The notes under the pieces: generated by a model | What the model saw: the letters and a program-made list of their open reading frames with translations, nothing else | What the model was told of the DNA's origin: nothing | The model's database searches: none | Program-made: the position numbers and the translations under genes | Part shown: positions 1 to 9,791 of the stretch, piece after piece | How the letters are laid out: each line of letters begins with the position of its first letter | How positions within the stretch are numbered: the stretch's first letter is position 1 | Source of the DNA: Planktothrix sp. FACHB-1365 | Lineage (GTDB): Bacteria > Cyanobacteriota > Cyanobacteriia > Cyanobacteriales > Microcoleaceae | Direction: 5' to 3' | Assembly: GCF_014697575.1 (NCBI RefSeq) | Contig: NZ_JACJSC010000030.1 | Coordinates: 1-64,000, forward strand | Length of the DNA stretch: 64,000 bases

Positions 1-2
1 AT

Positions 3-3000
3 GGTTTAGGAACATTAAATTATCAATGGCAAGAGTCAGCCGATAATGGAGTCACCTGGACAGATATTAGTGGAGCGACTAATAATACTTTTGCCTTATC
101 TCAAACCCAAGTGGGGAAAAAGGTACAGGTAAAAGTGAGTTATACTGACCTATTAGGAACAGCAGAAATAGTTAATAGTAGTCCGACTTCTGTGGTTTCT
201 GGGCTTTTGAATAATGCTCCTACAGGTAATGTTAGTATTACGGGAACACCGGAACAAAACCAAACCTTAACTGCAACCAATACCTTAGCAGATGCAGATG
301 GTTTAGGAACATTAAATTATCAATGGCAAGAGTCAGCAGATAATGGAGTTACTTGGACTAATATTAGTGGAGCGACTAATGATACTTTCACCTTATCTCA
401 AACCCAAGTGGGGAAAAAGGTACAGGTCAAAGTTAGTTATACTGACCTATTAGGAACAGCAGAAATAGTTAATAGTAGTCCGACTTCTGTGGTTTCTGGA
501 CTTTTGAATAATGCTCCTACAGGTAATGTTAGTATTACAGGAACAGCAACACAAAACCAAATTTTAACTGCAACCAATACCTTAGCAGATGTTGATGGTT
601 TAGGAACGTTTAATTATCAATGGCAACAGTCAGCCGATAATGGAGTTACTTGGACTAATATTAGTGGAGCGACTAATGATACTTTCACCTTATCTCAAGC
701 ACAAGTTGGGAAAAAGGTACAAGTCAAAGTGAGTTATACCGATGGACTAGGGACACAAGAAACTGTTAATAGTTCACCCACAAATACCGTTACTAACGTT
801 AACGACTTACCGACAGGGAATGTTAGTATTACGGGTACACCTGAACAAAACCAAACCTTAACCGCCACAAATACCTTAGCAGATGTTGATGGTTTAGGAA
901 CATTAAATTATCAATGGCAAGAGTCATCTGATAATGGAGTTACTTGGACTAATATTAGTGGAGCGACTAATAATACTTTGACCTTATCTCAAGCACAAGT
1001 TGGGAAAAAGGTACAAGTAAAAGTTAGTTATACTGACCTATTAGGAACAGCAGAAACAGTTAATAGTAGTCCGAGTTCTGTGGTTTCTGGACTTTTGAAT
1101 AATGCTCCTACAGGAACAGTTAATATTACAGGAACAGCAACCCAAAACCAAATTTTAACTGCAACCAATACCTTAGCGGATATTGATGGTTTAGGAACAT
1201 TAAATTATCAATGGCAAGAGTCATCTGATAATGGAGTGACTTGGACAGATATTAGTGGAGCGACTAATAATACTTTCACCTTATCTCAAGCACAAGTGGG
1301 GAAAACGGTACAGGTAAAAATTAGTTATACTGACCTATTAGGAACAGCAGAAACTGTTAATAGTAGTCCGACTTCTGTGGTTTCTGCGCTTTTGAATAAT
1401 GCTCCTACAGGAACAGTTAATATTACAGGGACAGCGACACAAAATCAAATTTTAACTGCAACGAATACCTTAGCGGATGTTGATGGTTTAGGAACATTAA
1501 ATTATCAATGGCAAGAGTCAGCAGATAATGGAGTCACCTGGACTAATATTAATGGAGCGACTAATAATACTTTCACCTTATCTCAAGCGCAAGTTGGGAA
1601 AAAGGTACAAGCAAAAGTTAGTTATACTGATGGACTAGGAACAGCAGAAACGGTTAATAGTTCACCCACAAATACCGTTACTAATATTAACGACTTACCC
1701 ACTGGAACAGTTAATATTACGGGGACAGCAACTCAAAATCAAACCTTAACCGCCACCAATACCTTAGCAGATGCGGATGGTTTAGGAACGTTTAATTATC
1801 AATGGCAAGAGTCAGCCGATAATGGAGTTACCTGGACAGATATTAGTGGAGCGACTAATAATACTTTGACCTTATCTCAAGTGCAAGTTGGGAAAACGGT
1901 ACAGGTAAAAATTAGTTATACTGACCTATTAGGAACAGCAGAAACTGTTAATAGTAGTTCGACTTCTGTGGTTTCTGGACTTTTGAATAATGCTCCTACA
2001 GGGAATGTTAGTATTACGGGTACACCTGAACAAAACCAAACCTTAACCGCCACAAATACCTTAGCGGATGTGGATGGTTTAGGAACATTAAATTATCAAT
2101 GGCAAGAGTCAGCCGATAATGGAGTCACCTGGACTGATATTAGTGGAGCGACTAATAATACTTTTGCCTTATCTCAAGCACAAGTGGGGAAAACGGTACA
2201 GGTAAAAGTTAGTTATACTGACCTATTAGGGACAGCAGAAACGGTTAATAGTAGTCCGACTTCTGTGGTTTCTGGACTTTTGAATAATGCTCCTACAGGG
2301 AATGTTAGTATTACGGGTACACCTGAACAAAACCAAACCTTAACCGCCACAAATACCTTAGCGGATGTGGATGGTTTAGGAACATTAAATTATCAATGGC
2401 AAGAGTCAGCCGATAATGGAGTCACCTGGACTGATATTAGTGGAGCGACTAATAATACTTTTGCCTTATCTCAAGCACAAGTGGGGAAAACGGTACAGGT
2501 AAAAGTTAGTTATACTGACCTATTAGGGACACCAGAAACGGTTAATAGTAGTCCGACTTCTGTGGTTTCTGGACTTTTGAATAATGCTCCTACAGGGAAT
2601 GTTAATATTACGGGTACAGCCGAACAAAATCAAACCTTAACCGCCACTAATACCTTAGCGGATGTTGATGGTTTGGGAACGTTTAATTATCAATGGCAAG
2701 AGTCAGCAGATAATGGAATTACTTGGACTAATATTAGTGGAGCGACTAATAATACTTTCACCTTATCTCAAACACAAGTGGGGAAAAAGGTACAGGTAAA
2801 AGTTAGTTATACCGATAAACTAGGAACAGCAGAAACGGTTAATAGTAACTCCACAGCTACCGTTACTAATATTAACGACGCTCCTACAGGAACAGTTAAT
2901 ATTACAGGAACACCTGAACAAAACCAAATTTTAACCGCCACCAATACTTTAGCGGATGCGGATGGTTTAGGAACATTAAATTATCAATGGCAAGAGTCTG

Positions 3001-3760
3001 CCGATAATGGAGTGACTTGGACTGATATTAATGGAGTGACTAATAATACTTTCACCTTATCTCAAGCACAAGTTGGGAAAAAGGTACAAGCAAAAGTAAG
3101 TTATACTGACCTATTAGGAACACAAGAAACCGTTAATAGTAGTCCAACTTCTGTGGTGGCTGCACTTTTGAATAATGCTCCTACAGGAACAGTTAATATT
3201 ACGGGTACACCCGAACAAAACCAAATTTTAACCGCAACTGATAACTTAGAAGATGCGGATGGTTTCTTAGAATACTTAAATTATCAATGGCAAGAGTCAT
3301 CTGATAATGGGGTCAACTGGACTAATATTAATGGAGCGACTAATAATACTTTTACCTTATCTCAAGCACAAGTTGGGAAAAAGGTACAAGCAAAAGTTAG
3401 TTATACCGATGGACTAGAGACAATAGAAACTGTTAATAGTAGTCCGACTTCTGTTGTTACTAATGTTAATGATGCTCCTACAGGAACAGTTAATATTACG
3501 GGTACAGTGACCCAAAATCAAAAAAGTTTAACCGTCACAGAAAATACCTTAGCGGATGCGGATGGTTTAGGTACTTTTAATTATCAATGGCAAGAGTCCG
3601 CCGATAATGGAGTGACTTGGACAGATATTAGTGGAGCGACGAATAATACTTTGATCTTATCTCAAGCCCAAGTGGGGAAAAAGGTACAGGTCAAAGTAAG
3701 TTATACCGATGGACTAGGGACACCAGAAACCGTTTATAGTAACTCAACCAATGCAGTTCT
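3..3760 (+). repeat. Coding tandem array, ~13 units of ~297 bp
   Basis: The unit encodes about 99 residues. Most unit joins read LLNNAPTG; others read VNDLPTG, INDAPTG or similar, so two linker types alternate. Neighbouring units share long identical DNA blocks, which points to ongoing homogenisation by unequal exchange. The last two units are the most divergent. Confidence 0.9.
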
Positions 3761-6700
3761 TTTGGATAATATTATCGTCACCCAAGCTTTAGATAACGGC
3801 AAGGGAGATACCCAAGGAACCCTGAGTTGGGCGATAGACCTAGCTAATAAAACCCCTGGAGCCGATACTATCAAACTGAACACCGATGTGCGTCTGAATT
3901 TTGGCAGTGATGTGATTCGGATGTGGAGTTTGATTAATAGCGATATGACCATTGATGGGCAAGGATATACCATCAATGGGGATAACAATAATAATGGTAA
4001 AGCGGATAAAGATGACCGTCCCATCTTCTTCGTCTATGGGGGGAAACCGGAACACACTGATAAGGGAGTTAATGGATTTCTCGATGTCACGTTTAAGAAC
4101 CTGACCCTGAAAAACGCAGTTGCTAAGGGAGGCGATGGCTTGAACTCCGGCGGCGGTGCTGGGATGGGCGGGGCACTGTTTATTTATCAAGGGAATATCA
4201 CGGTTGATGGGGTGAAGTTTGAGGGGAATCAGGCTATAGGGGGTAATGACACAGGAGGCTATGACCAGTTTAGTGGTGGTATTGGGTTGCAGAATATAGC
4301 AGCTAATAATGGCGGCTTCGGCAGCGGTGGCCAAAGTAGCCAAGGTGGCCAAGATAGCCCAGGTGGCCCAGGTGGCTTCGGTGGCGGCGGTGGCAGAGGT
4401 GGCTACGGTGGCGACGGTGGTGGCAAAGGTGGCTACGGTGGCAACGGTGGCAACGGTGGCCCAGGTGGCTTCGGTGGCGGCGGTGGCAGAGGTGGCTACG
4501 GTGGCGACGGTCGCCAAGGTGGCTTCGACGGTGGCCAAGGTGGCCAAGGTGGCCAAGGTGGCTTCGGCGGTGGCGAAGGTGGCGAAGGTGGCAAAATTGG
4601 CAAAAGTACCAAAGTTAGCAAAGGTAACGACGTTAGCTACGGTGGCAAAGGTGGCAGCGGTGGCCCAGGTGGCGGCGGTGCAGGAATGGGAGGAGCTATC
4701 TTTATTCGGGATGGCAATCTTACCGTCACAGGGAGTTCTAGCTTTCAGAATAATTCTGCTGCGGGTGGACAGGGGCGTGAATCCCGGATATCCACTGATG
4801 ATGGACAGGGACTCGGAGGAGCTATATTTGCCCTTTCCCAAGCCGCAATAGAGCAGCAAAAGAAAATCAATGGCCAAGGTTTACCCACCGCACCCCCAAC
4901 CGTCACCATTAGCACCGATACCACCTTTGCAGGCAACTTAGCCGCCAATGCAGACACCTATACCCAAGACTTTCAAGGAACCAACCTTAACACTGATGCT
5001 GTGTTCAGTGGCGATATTAAAGTTGCCACCCCCGCAGCTATCTCCAAAACCATCCAAGCCAAAGCTTTAGATGGCCCCATCTCTGGAGCCACAGCCTTCC
5101 TAGACACCAACTTCAACCGCACCCAAGATAGCGATGAACCTGGTGCAACCACCGATGCTGCGGGTAACTTCACCCTGGAGATTGCGGGTAACTTCGACCT
5201 CAACAGCAATGGCACTCTCGACTTCGATGAAGGGGAATATGTGGTCGTCGGCGGCACCGATGCCATTACCGGACAAGCCTTTACGGGTACATTGCGGGCA
5301 CTTCCCGATTCTACGGTCGTTACCCCTCTAACCACTTTGATTTCTGCCCTCGTCGATACAGGACTCACCCCAGAAGCATCCGAAACCCAAGTCAAAACCG
5401 CTTTAGGACTGCCCAGCACCATTAATTTAGCTACCTTTGACCCCATCGCAGCAGCCCAAGCGGGTTCTCCTGAAGGCAAAGCGGTGTTAGCGGCACAGGT
5501 GGCAGTGCAAACTCTGATTAGCCAAATCAGTAACTCCCTGCAAACGGTTATCGGTGTTAGCAGTAATGGCTTAGATGCTCTGGTGACGGGGAATCTAGCC
5601 CAACTCCTGCAAAGTGGCAGTTTCAATCTCAGTGATAGCAACGCAATTCAAACTTTGATTACTAACACAGTTAGTAATATAAACAATTTGTTAGCAGAGG
5701 TAGACCCAGCAGACAATACTATTAACCTAGAGGCGATTACCACCAATGCGGCTCAATTATCCCAAGTGATTGCCGCCAGCAACCAGCAAATTCTCACCGC
5801 CACCACCACGGATGGCATCTTCCAAGCCCAAAAAGTCGCTCAAACCAGCGTCACAGAAGATTTAATCGCCGCCTTCAGTGGTACAAAATCCTTTGATGAA
5901 GTAGTAGCGGAGAATACCGGAGAAGCCTTAACCACTCAAATTGCCACCGCTACCATTGATACCTCTGTCATTGACCAACCCACAATAGACCCTAACAATC
6001 CAGACACAGGAGGAAACGTCATTGATAACGGTAATATTGACCCGAATCAGCAGGTGATTAATAGTACCGGAGTTAGCTCAACCAATCAACTGCGTCCCAC
6101 AACTACTAACACCGCTACTCCCACCCCAACAACAACTAATCCCCCCTCCCTGAGCGACCCCATCGAACAGTTTATAGCTCAGAAAAATCTAACCTCCATT
6201 CCCACCAGTAACCCCCCCGATGACCTGCTCTTAGGAGATGAGCGTCCCAACTCCCTCAGTGGCGGTGTCGGTCAGGATACCTTACTTGGTTATGGTGAAG
6301 TCGATTTCCTCTCAGGAAATCAGGGTCAAGATGTGATTTATGGTTTCCTTGGAAACGACTTAATTTATGGTGGTAGCGATGAAGACTGGGTGGGAGGCGG
6401 TAAAGACAATGACCTGATTTTTGGAGGTTTAGGAAACGATACCCTCAGTGGTGATTTAGGCAATGATACGGTATTTGGAGAAACTGGAAACGATTTGTTA
6501 GTTGGTCATGCTGGAGATGATCTGTTGTCAGGAGGTTCAGGGAACGATAACCTTTATGGTGGCGACGATAACGATCTGATTCATGGCGGTCAAGGCGACG
6601 ATTTTGTAGATGGAAGTAGCGGCAATGATTTAGTCACAGGAGATTTAGGCAATGATACCCTTAATGGTGGAGTCGGAACAGATTCCCTCATCGGGGGTCA

Positions 6701-6944
6701 AGGAGCCGATATCTTTATGTTAAATCCCGGTGAAAATGGCGATATCATCCTAGATTTTGTCGGAGGTGAAGATCTGTTAAAATTGACCCAAAATTATAAT
6801 TTTAATCAGCTTACCATCCTGCAAGGGAGTGGAACTCAAGCCGGAAATACCTTGATTCAAGTCGCAGCTAATAATGAACTTTTAGCCACTTTAATCGGTG
6901 TTACTGCTAACTCAATTACCGCCAATTCTTTTACCCTTAATTAA
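3..6944 (+). CDS. Giant RTX-type repeat adhesin, 5' end outside the window
   Basis: The frame is open from the left edge, so the N-terminus is missing. Visible parts in order: about 13 copies of a ~99-residue beta-sandwich-like repeat (nt 3-3760; recurring ITGT, NYQWQ, VGKKVQVK); a parallel beta-helix-like stretch (3765-4300); a Gly-rich insert (4309-4690) set between two GGA(I/L)F plus F-x-x-N type motifs; an SdrD-B-like segment with an acidic DTNFNRTQDSDEPG loop (about 5040-5330); a helical region; about 14 RTX nonapeptides of GGxGxDxLxGGxGND type (6225-6740); and a non-repetitive C-terminal end typical of type I secretion substrates. There is no stop in 2314 codons. It is probably an exported Ca2+-binding surface or sheath protein. 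The ligand is unknown. The family call is firm; the role is inferred. Confidence 0.85.
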   Translation, partial: GLGTLNYQWQESADNGVTWTDISGATNNTFALSQTQVGKKVQVKVSYTDLLGTAEIVNSSPTSVVSGLLNNAPTGNVSITGTPEQNQTLTATNTLADADGLGTLNYQWQESADNGVTWTNISGATNDTFTLSQTQVGKKVQVKVSYTDLLGTAEIVNSSPTSVVSGLLNNAPTGNVSITGTATQNQILTATNTLADVDGLGTFNYQWQQSADNGVTWTNISGATNDTFTLSQAQVGKKVQVKVSYTDGLGTQETVNSSPTNTVTNVNDLPTGNVSITGTPEQNQTLTATNTLADVDGLGTLNYQWQESSDNGVTWTNISGATNNTLTLSQAQVGKKVQVKVSYTDLLGTAETVNSSPSSVVSGLLNNAPTGTVNITGTATQNQILTATNTLADIDGLGTLNYQWQESSDNGVTWTDISGATNNTFTLSQAQVGKTVQVKISYTDLLGTAETVNSSPTSVVSALLNNAPTGTVNITGTATQNQILTATNTLADVDGLGTLNYQWQESADNGVTWTNINGATNNTFTLSQAQVGKKVQAKVSYTDGLGTAETVNSSPTNTVTNINDLPTGTVNITGTATQNQTLTATNTLADADGLGTFNYQWQESADNGVTWTDISGATNNTLTLSQVQVGKTVQVKISYTDLLGTAETVNSSSTSVVSGLLNNAPTGNVSITGTPEQNQTLTATNTLADVDGLGTLNYQWQESADNGVTWTDISGATNNTFALSQAQVGKTVQVKVSYTDLLGTAETVNSSPTSVVSGLLNNAPTGNVSITGTPEQNQTLTATNTLADVDGLGTLNYQWQESADNGVTWTDISGATNNTFALSQAQVGKTVQVKVSYTDLLGTPETVNSSPTSVVSGLLNNAPTGNVNITGTAEQNQTLTATNTLADVDGLGTFNYQWQESADNGITWTNISGATNNTFTLSQTQVGKKVQVKVSYTDKLGTAETVNSNSTATVTNINDAPTGTVNITGTPEQNQILTATNTLADADGLGTLNYQWQESADNGVTWTDINGVTNNTFTLSQAQVGKKVQAKVSYTDLLGTQETVNSSPTSVVAALLNNAPTGTVNITGTPEQNQILTATDNLEDADGFLEYLNYQWQESSDNGVNWTNINGATNNTFTLSQAQVGKKVQAKVSYTDGLETIETVNSSPTSVVTNVNDAPTGTVNITGTVTQNQKSLTVTENTLADADGLGTFNYQWQESADNGVTWTDISGATNNTLILSQAQVGKKVQVKVSYTDGLGTPETVYSNSTNAVLLDNIIVTQALDNGKGDTQGTLSWAIDLANKTPGADTIKLNTDVRLNFGSDVIRMWSLINSDMTIDGQGYTINGDNNNNGKADKDDRPIFFVYGGKPEHTDKGVNGFLDVTFKNLTLKNAVAKGGDGLNSGGGAGMGGALFIYQGNITVDGVKFEGNQAIGGNDTGGYDQFSGGIGLQNIAANNGGFGSGGQSSQGGQDSPGGPGGFGGGGGRGGYGGDGGGKGGYGGNGGNGGPGGFGGGGGRGGYGGDGRQGGFDGGQGGQGGQGGFGGGEGGEGGKIGKSTKVSKGNDVSYGGKGGSGGPGGGGAGMGGAIFIRDGNLTVTGSSSFQNNSAAGGQGRESRISTDDGQGLGGAIFALSQAAIEQQKKINGQGLPTAPPTVTISTDTTFAGNLAANADTYTQDFQGTNLNTDAVFSGDIKVATPAAISKTIQAKALDGPISGATAFLDTNFNRTQDSDEPGATTDAAGNFTLEIAGNFDLNSNGTLDFDEGEYVVVGGTDAITGQAFTGTLRALPDSTVVTPLTTLISALVDTGLTPEASETQVKTALGLPSTINLATFDPIAAAQAGSPEGKAVLAAQVAVQTLISQISNSLQTVIGVSSNGLDALVTGNLAQLLQSGSFNLSDSNAIQTLITNTVSNINNLLAEVDPADNTINLEAITTNAAQLSQVIAASNQQILTATTTDGIFQAQKVAQTSVTEDLIAAFSGTKSFDEVVAENTGEALTTQIATATIDTSVIDQPTIDPNNPDTGGNVIDNGNIDPNQQVINSTGVSSTNQLRPTTTNTATPTPTTTNPPSLSDPIEQFIAQKNLTSIPTSNPPDDLLLGDERPNSLSGGVGQDTLLGYGEVDFLSGNQGQDVIYGFLGNDLIYGGSDEDWVGGGKDNDLIFGGLGNDTLSGDLGNDTVFGETGNDLLVGHAGDDLLSGGSGNDNLYGGDDNDLIHGGQGDDFVDGSSGNDLVTGDLGNDTLNGGVGTDSLIGGQGADIFMLNPGENGDIILDFVGGEDLLKLTQNYNFNQLTILQGSGTQAGNTLIQVAANNELLATLIGVTANSITANSFTLN
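4309..4690 (+). repeat. Gly-rich ggtggc-type minisatellite inside the adhesin gene
   Basis: Imperfect GGTGGC/CAAGGT hexamer-like repeats encode a Gly-rich stretch (GG followed by F, Y, N, Q, D or E). The low complexity opens all frames on both strands and produces spurious antisense ORFs here. Confidence 0.85.
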
Positions 6945-6956
6945 CGAATACATCTC

Positions 6957-6990
6957 GAAACCCGGTTTCTTCAAGACATCGGGTTTCTTT
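6957..6990 (+). terminator. Hairpin terminator after the adhesin gene
   Basis: GAAACCCG (6957-6964) pairs perfectly with CGGGTTTC (6980-6987) across a 15-nt loop and is followed by TTT. It starts 13 nt after the stop codon. The short T run makes it a moderate rho-independent terminator. A related GAAACTGGGTTTTT block occurs near 40943. Confidence 0.6.
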
Positions 6991-7020
6991 AACAATTTCT
7001 AACAACTTCAACAATGTTTT

Positions 7021-7842
7021 ATGCTTCATCATCGTTACCTTTATTTAACCGGACTCCCTTGCTCTGGGATGTTTTTTGTCAGTCAACTGTTAGCTCAACA
7101 TCCTGAAATTCATAGTGATTATTTGCGATCGCCTCTTTGTGATTTACTGCTGAACTTTCGCGATTTTTTGACCACTAACCCCGAATTAATTAACCAATTA
7201 AATCAAGACTTTCAGGGGACAATGGAGCGATCACTCTTAGGAATGAGAGGGTTTATCAACGGATGGTCTGAACCGATTTCTCAACCTTGGATTGTTGATT
7301 TTAATCCCCAATGGTTGGAGCATTTAGAGTTAGTTCATTTAATTGATCCTAATTTTAAAATGGTCGTTTTTGTCAGAGAATTAGGTCAAATCTATGGAGC
7401 AATAGAAACCCAACATCAAAAAACATTACTATTAGATTTTCCTGAAAAATTAGCCTCTCTTTCACGAGCAGAACGCGCTCAACAATTATTCATCCCTCCA
7501 GGGATTATCGGTTCAGGTCTCAAGGCTTTAGAACAAATCCAAGACTTAGAAATTAGTTTACAAGATCGGTTATTTTATGTCGTTTACGAGCATTTAATGA
7601 CAAATCCTCAAGAAGTGTTAACAGAATTATTCACCTGGTTAAACCTCCAACCCATTACACCGAATTTAACCTTAATTCATTTTGAATTATCTAATTATTC
7701 TCAGTCTTTTGGTAAATATGTCGAAGAACCTTACAATCCCCATCAGCCATTAATTAATTATCCGCTACCCAAGCGTTTTGAAACCACAATTAAACAGAAT
7801 TTTACTTGGTTTTATCAAACGTTTTACCCCGGTTTATTGTAA
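7021..7842 (+). CDS. Sulfotransferase-family protein
   Basis: A 273-residue protein with the PAPS-dependent sulfotransferase layout. An N-terminal strand-loop TGLPCSGMFF (residues ~10-19) is in the place of the 5'-phosphosulfate loop. A central VVFVRE matches the 3'-phosphate strand. A late YEHLMTNPQEVLTELFTWLNL-like helix is the usual Y-E-x-L...P...L...FLGL element. The P-loop has PCSG instead of the common PRSG/RSGT, so activity is not certain. It starts 76 bp after the adhesin stop on the same strand. A role in sulfating a surface glycan or protein is possible but only inferred. A poorly conserved family makes the exact substrate unknowable here. Confidence 0.6.
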   Translation: MLHHRYLYLTGLPCSGMFFVSQLLAQHPEIHSDYLRSPLCDLLLNFRDFLTTNPELINQLNQDFQGTMERSLLGMRGFINGWSEPISQPWIVDFNPQWLEHLELVHLIDPNFKMVVFVRELGQIYGAIETQHQKTLLLDFPEKLASLSRAERAQQLFIPPGIIGSGLKALEQIQDLEISLQDRLFYVVYEHLMTNPQEVLTELFTWLNLQPITPNLTLIHFELSNYSQSFGKYVEEPYNPHQPLINYPLPKRFETTIKQNFTWFYQTFYPGLL

Positions 7843-7880
7843 TTCTCTATGTTTTGTTAACTGTTCCCTGCTATAACGCT

Positions 7881-8621
7881 ATGACTTTAAATCCTCTCAT
7901 TCTGCATCAAGGATGTTCTCTAACCCTCAAACGCACAACTCCAGATGATGCTGATTTTCTATTTGAAAAAATGTATTCTTGTTATGAGTTTATGCGTTTA
8001 TTTCGTTTGAATGATACAGCAAAAACCGTAGAAGAAGTTAGAGAAAAATTAATCACAAGATCCCGTTTAACACCTGCTGAAAGTGGTTATTTAGAATGTT
8101 TAATGATTCATAAACATCATGGCATAATTGGAATTATTGCCGCCGCCGACTATAGCGCTCTCCATAAAAGGGCTGAACTGTTAATTGGAATTTTTGAAGA
8201 AAAATATCGTTCTATTTTCTATGGAATTGAGAGTTGTATATTAATGGGAGATTTAATTTTTAATGCCTATCATTTACATCGTTTTTATGCCTATAGTTAT
8301 GGTTATAATCATCCCGCCCATACAGTTTTAACCAAAACAGGATTTCAATTAGAAGGCATCATGAAAGAACATTTATATGATCCTGTGAGTCAACAATATG
8401 TTGATCTGCACATTTATGGCATGAATGAAACTCAGATGCGACAAAATCCTCGGATTTCTCGTTTATCTAAACGATTAGTCGGACGTGATATTACCCAACC
8501 TTTAACAGCACCCCTTCCTCCTCCTGATGAATCAAAAATTCCGGGTCTGGGTCGTATTTCCCCATCAGAAAATCAACCTTATTTTGCTAAATCAGGAACA
8601 CTTAAACGAATAAGTTCTTAA
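7881..8621 (+). CDS. GNAT N-acetyltransferase, RimJ/RimL-like
   Basis: The ATG at 7881 is preferred over an upstream in-frame start at 7806, which would overlap the sulfotransferase gene. This gives 246 residues. The start LxLRxxxxxDADFLFEKMY, a central acceptor-like strand, and the C-terminal HRFYAYSYGYNHPAHTVLTKTGFQLEG match the Acetyltransf_3 (RimJ/RimL) pattern, where N-x-x-S/A-x-x-x-x-x-K-x-GF-x-x-EG binds acetyl-CoA. A Pro/Ser-rich tail of about 50 residues follows the domain. The substrate is not known; N-terminal or small-molecule amine acetylation is typical of the family. Confidence 0.7.
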   Translation: MTLNPLILHQGCSLTLKRTTPDDADFLFEKMYSCYEFMRLFRLNDTAKTVEEVREKLITRSRLTPAESGYLECLMIHKHHGIIGIIAAADYSALHKRAELLIGIFEEKYRSIFYGIESCILMGDLIFNAYHLHRFYAYSYGYNHPAHTVLTKTGFQLEGIMKEHLYDPVSQQYVDLHIYGMNETQMRQNPRISRLSKRLVGRDITQPLTAPLPPPDESKIPGLGRISPSENQPYFAKSGTLKRISS

Positions 8622-8694
8622 TTGTTTTAGAGTGTTGTCGCAATTACCAACCTTAGATAGATTTTAATTCCACTCAATTTGACTAACATTAATA

Positions 8695-9708
8695 ATGACG
8701 GATGAGTTCAAATGTCTTATGAGTGCTGAAATATCAACTGCTTGGGATAAGGTACAGGAGATGATTAATGATTTTATCATTCTCTTACCGAATCTTGTCT
8801 TAGCATTTATTGTTTTCTTTATTTTCTTGTTTATTGCTAGAACAATTAAACAGATGGTGAGACGTTTTACTCAAAATCGTCGCCATGCTCGTAATTTAGG
8901 GTTAGTTTTAGGACGATTAGCACAAGGAACAACAGTTCTGGTCGGTTTATTTATCGCATTATCGATTATTATTCCTTCTTTGAAAGCGGGAGATTTAGTT
9001 CAATTATTGGGTATTAGTGGGGTAGCAATTGGGTTCGCCTTTCGAGATATTTTACAGAATTTCTTGGCGGGTATTTTGATTTTATTAACTGAACCCTTCC
9101 AAATTAATGATCAAATTGTGTTTAAGGATTTTGAGGGAACTGTCGAAAATATTCAAACGAGAGCAACAACGATTAGAACCTATGATGGTCGTAGAATTGT
9201 GATTCCTAATTCAGAACTATTTACAAATTCAATTATCGTGAATACTGCCTTTGATAACCGTCGTTTAGAATACGATGTTGGTATTGGGTATGGAGATAAT
9301 ATTGAACAAGCAAGACGGTTAATATTAGAAGCTATGGGCGAAACGGAAGGGGTATTACAACAACCTGAACCTGATGCAATTGTTGTGGATTTAGCTGAAA
9401 GTACCGTCAATATTCGAGCACGTTGGTGGATTCAACCTCCCCGTCGAGCAGATGCTTTAGACTTACAAGATAAGGTGTTAACAGCGATTAAAAATAAGCT
9501 GGTTTCTCAGGGAATTGACTTAGCATTTCCGACTCAAGTTATTCTATTTCATGACCAAACTGAAGAAAATGATGGCAACCGTTCTCGACAACGGGAAGGA
9601 TGGCCAGCCGGAAAAGGTGAAGTTCCCCAAACACGAAGTATTGGAGGTTCTTTACGAAAATTAATCGAATTACAATCTCAACAAAATGGCAATTCTAAAA
9701 CAGAATAA
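8695..9708 (+). CDS. Small-conductance mechanosensitive channel (MscS family)
   Basis: A 337-residue inner-membrane protein. An N-terminal amphipathic segment is followed by three hydrophobic helices (about residues 30-50, 72-92, 97-125). The third carries the pore-lining ISGVAIGFAFRDILQNFLAGI. A beta-domain follows, with the hallmark RTYDGRRIVIPNSELF and then an alpha/beta cytoplasmic domain. About 60 polar residues extend past the usual end. The channel opens under membrane tension to release solutes during hypo-osmotic shock. Hairpins separate it from the convergent dusA. Confidence 0.9.
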   Translation: MTDEFKCLMSAEISTAWDKVQEMINDFIILLPNLVLAFIVFFIFLFIARTIKQMVRRFTQNRRHARNLGLVLGRLAQGTTVLVGLFIALSIIIPSLKAGDLVQLLGISGVAIGFAFRDILQNFLAGILILLTEPFQINDQIVFKDFEGTVENIQTRATTIRTYDGRRIVIPNSELFTNSIIVNTAFDNRRLEYDVGIGYGDNIEQARRLILEAMGETEGVLQQPEPDAIVVDLAESTVNIRARWWIQPPRRADALDLQDKVLTAIKNKLVSQGIDLAFPTQVILFHDQTEENDGNRSRQREGWPAGKGEVPQTRSIGGSLRKLIELQSQQNGNSKTE

Positions 9709-9721
9709 TATTTGATTGTAG

Positions 9722-9780
9722 GGGTTTGGTTTCCAAACCCTCTTATTCCCTGGGTTAATAAGGGCGAGGAAACCTCGCCC
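9722..9780. terminator. Two hairpins between convergent genes
   Basis: GGGTTTGG-TTT-CCAAACCC (9722-9740) and GGGCGAGG-AAA-CCTCGCCC (9762-9780) are both perfect 8-bp stems. They lie between mscS and dusA and can serve both strands. The second looks like a dispersed cyanobacterial intergenic palindrome. Confidence 0.6.
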
Positions 9781-9791
9781 CTACGATTTCG

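Noticed and set aside
4309-4851. 180-codon plus-strand frame of AVAKVA repeats
   Set aside because: Frame-shifted reading of the same ggtggc minisatellite.
3840-4877. 345-codon antisense frame under the adhesin gene
   Set aside because: It exists because the Gly-rich repeats on the plus strand remove stops; its product is Ala/Thr low complexity with no family features.
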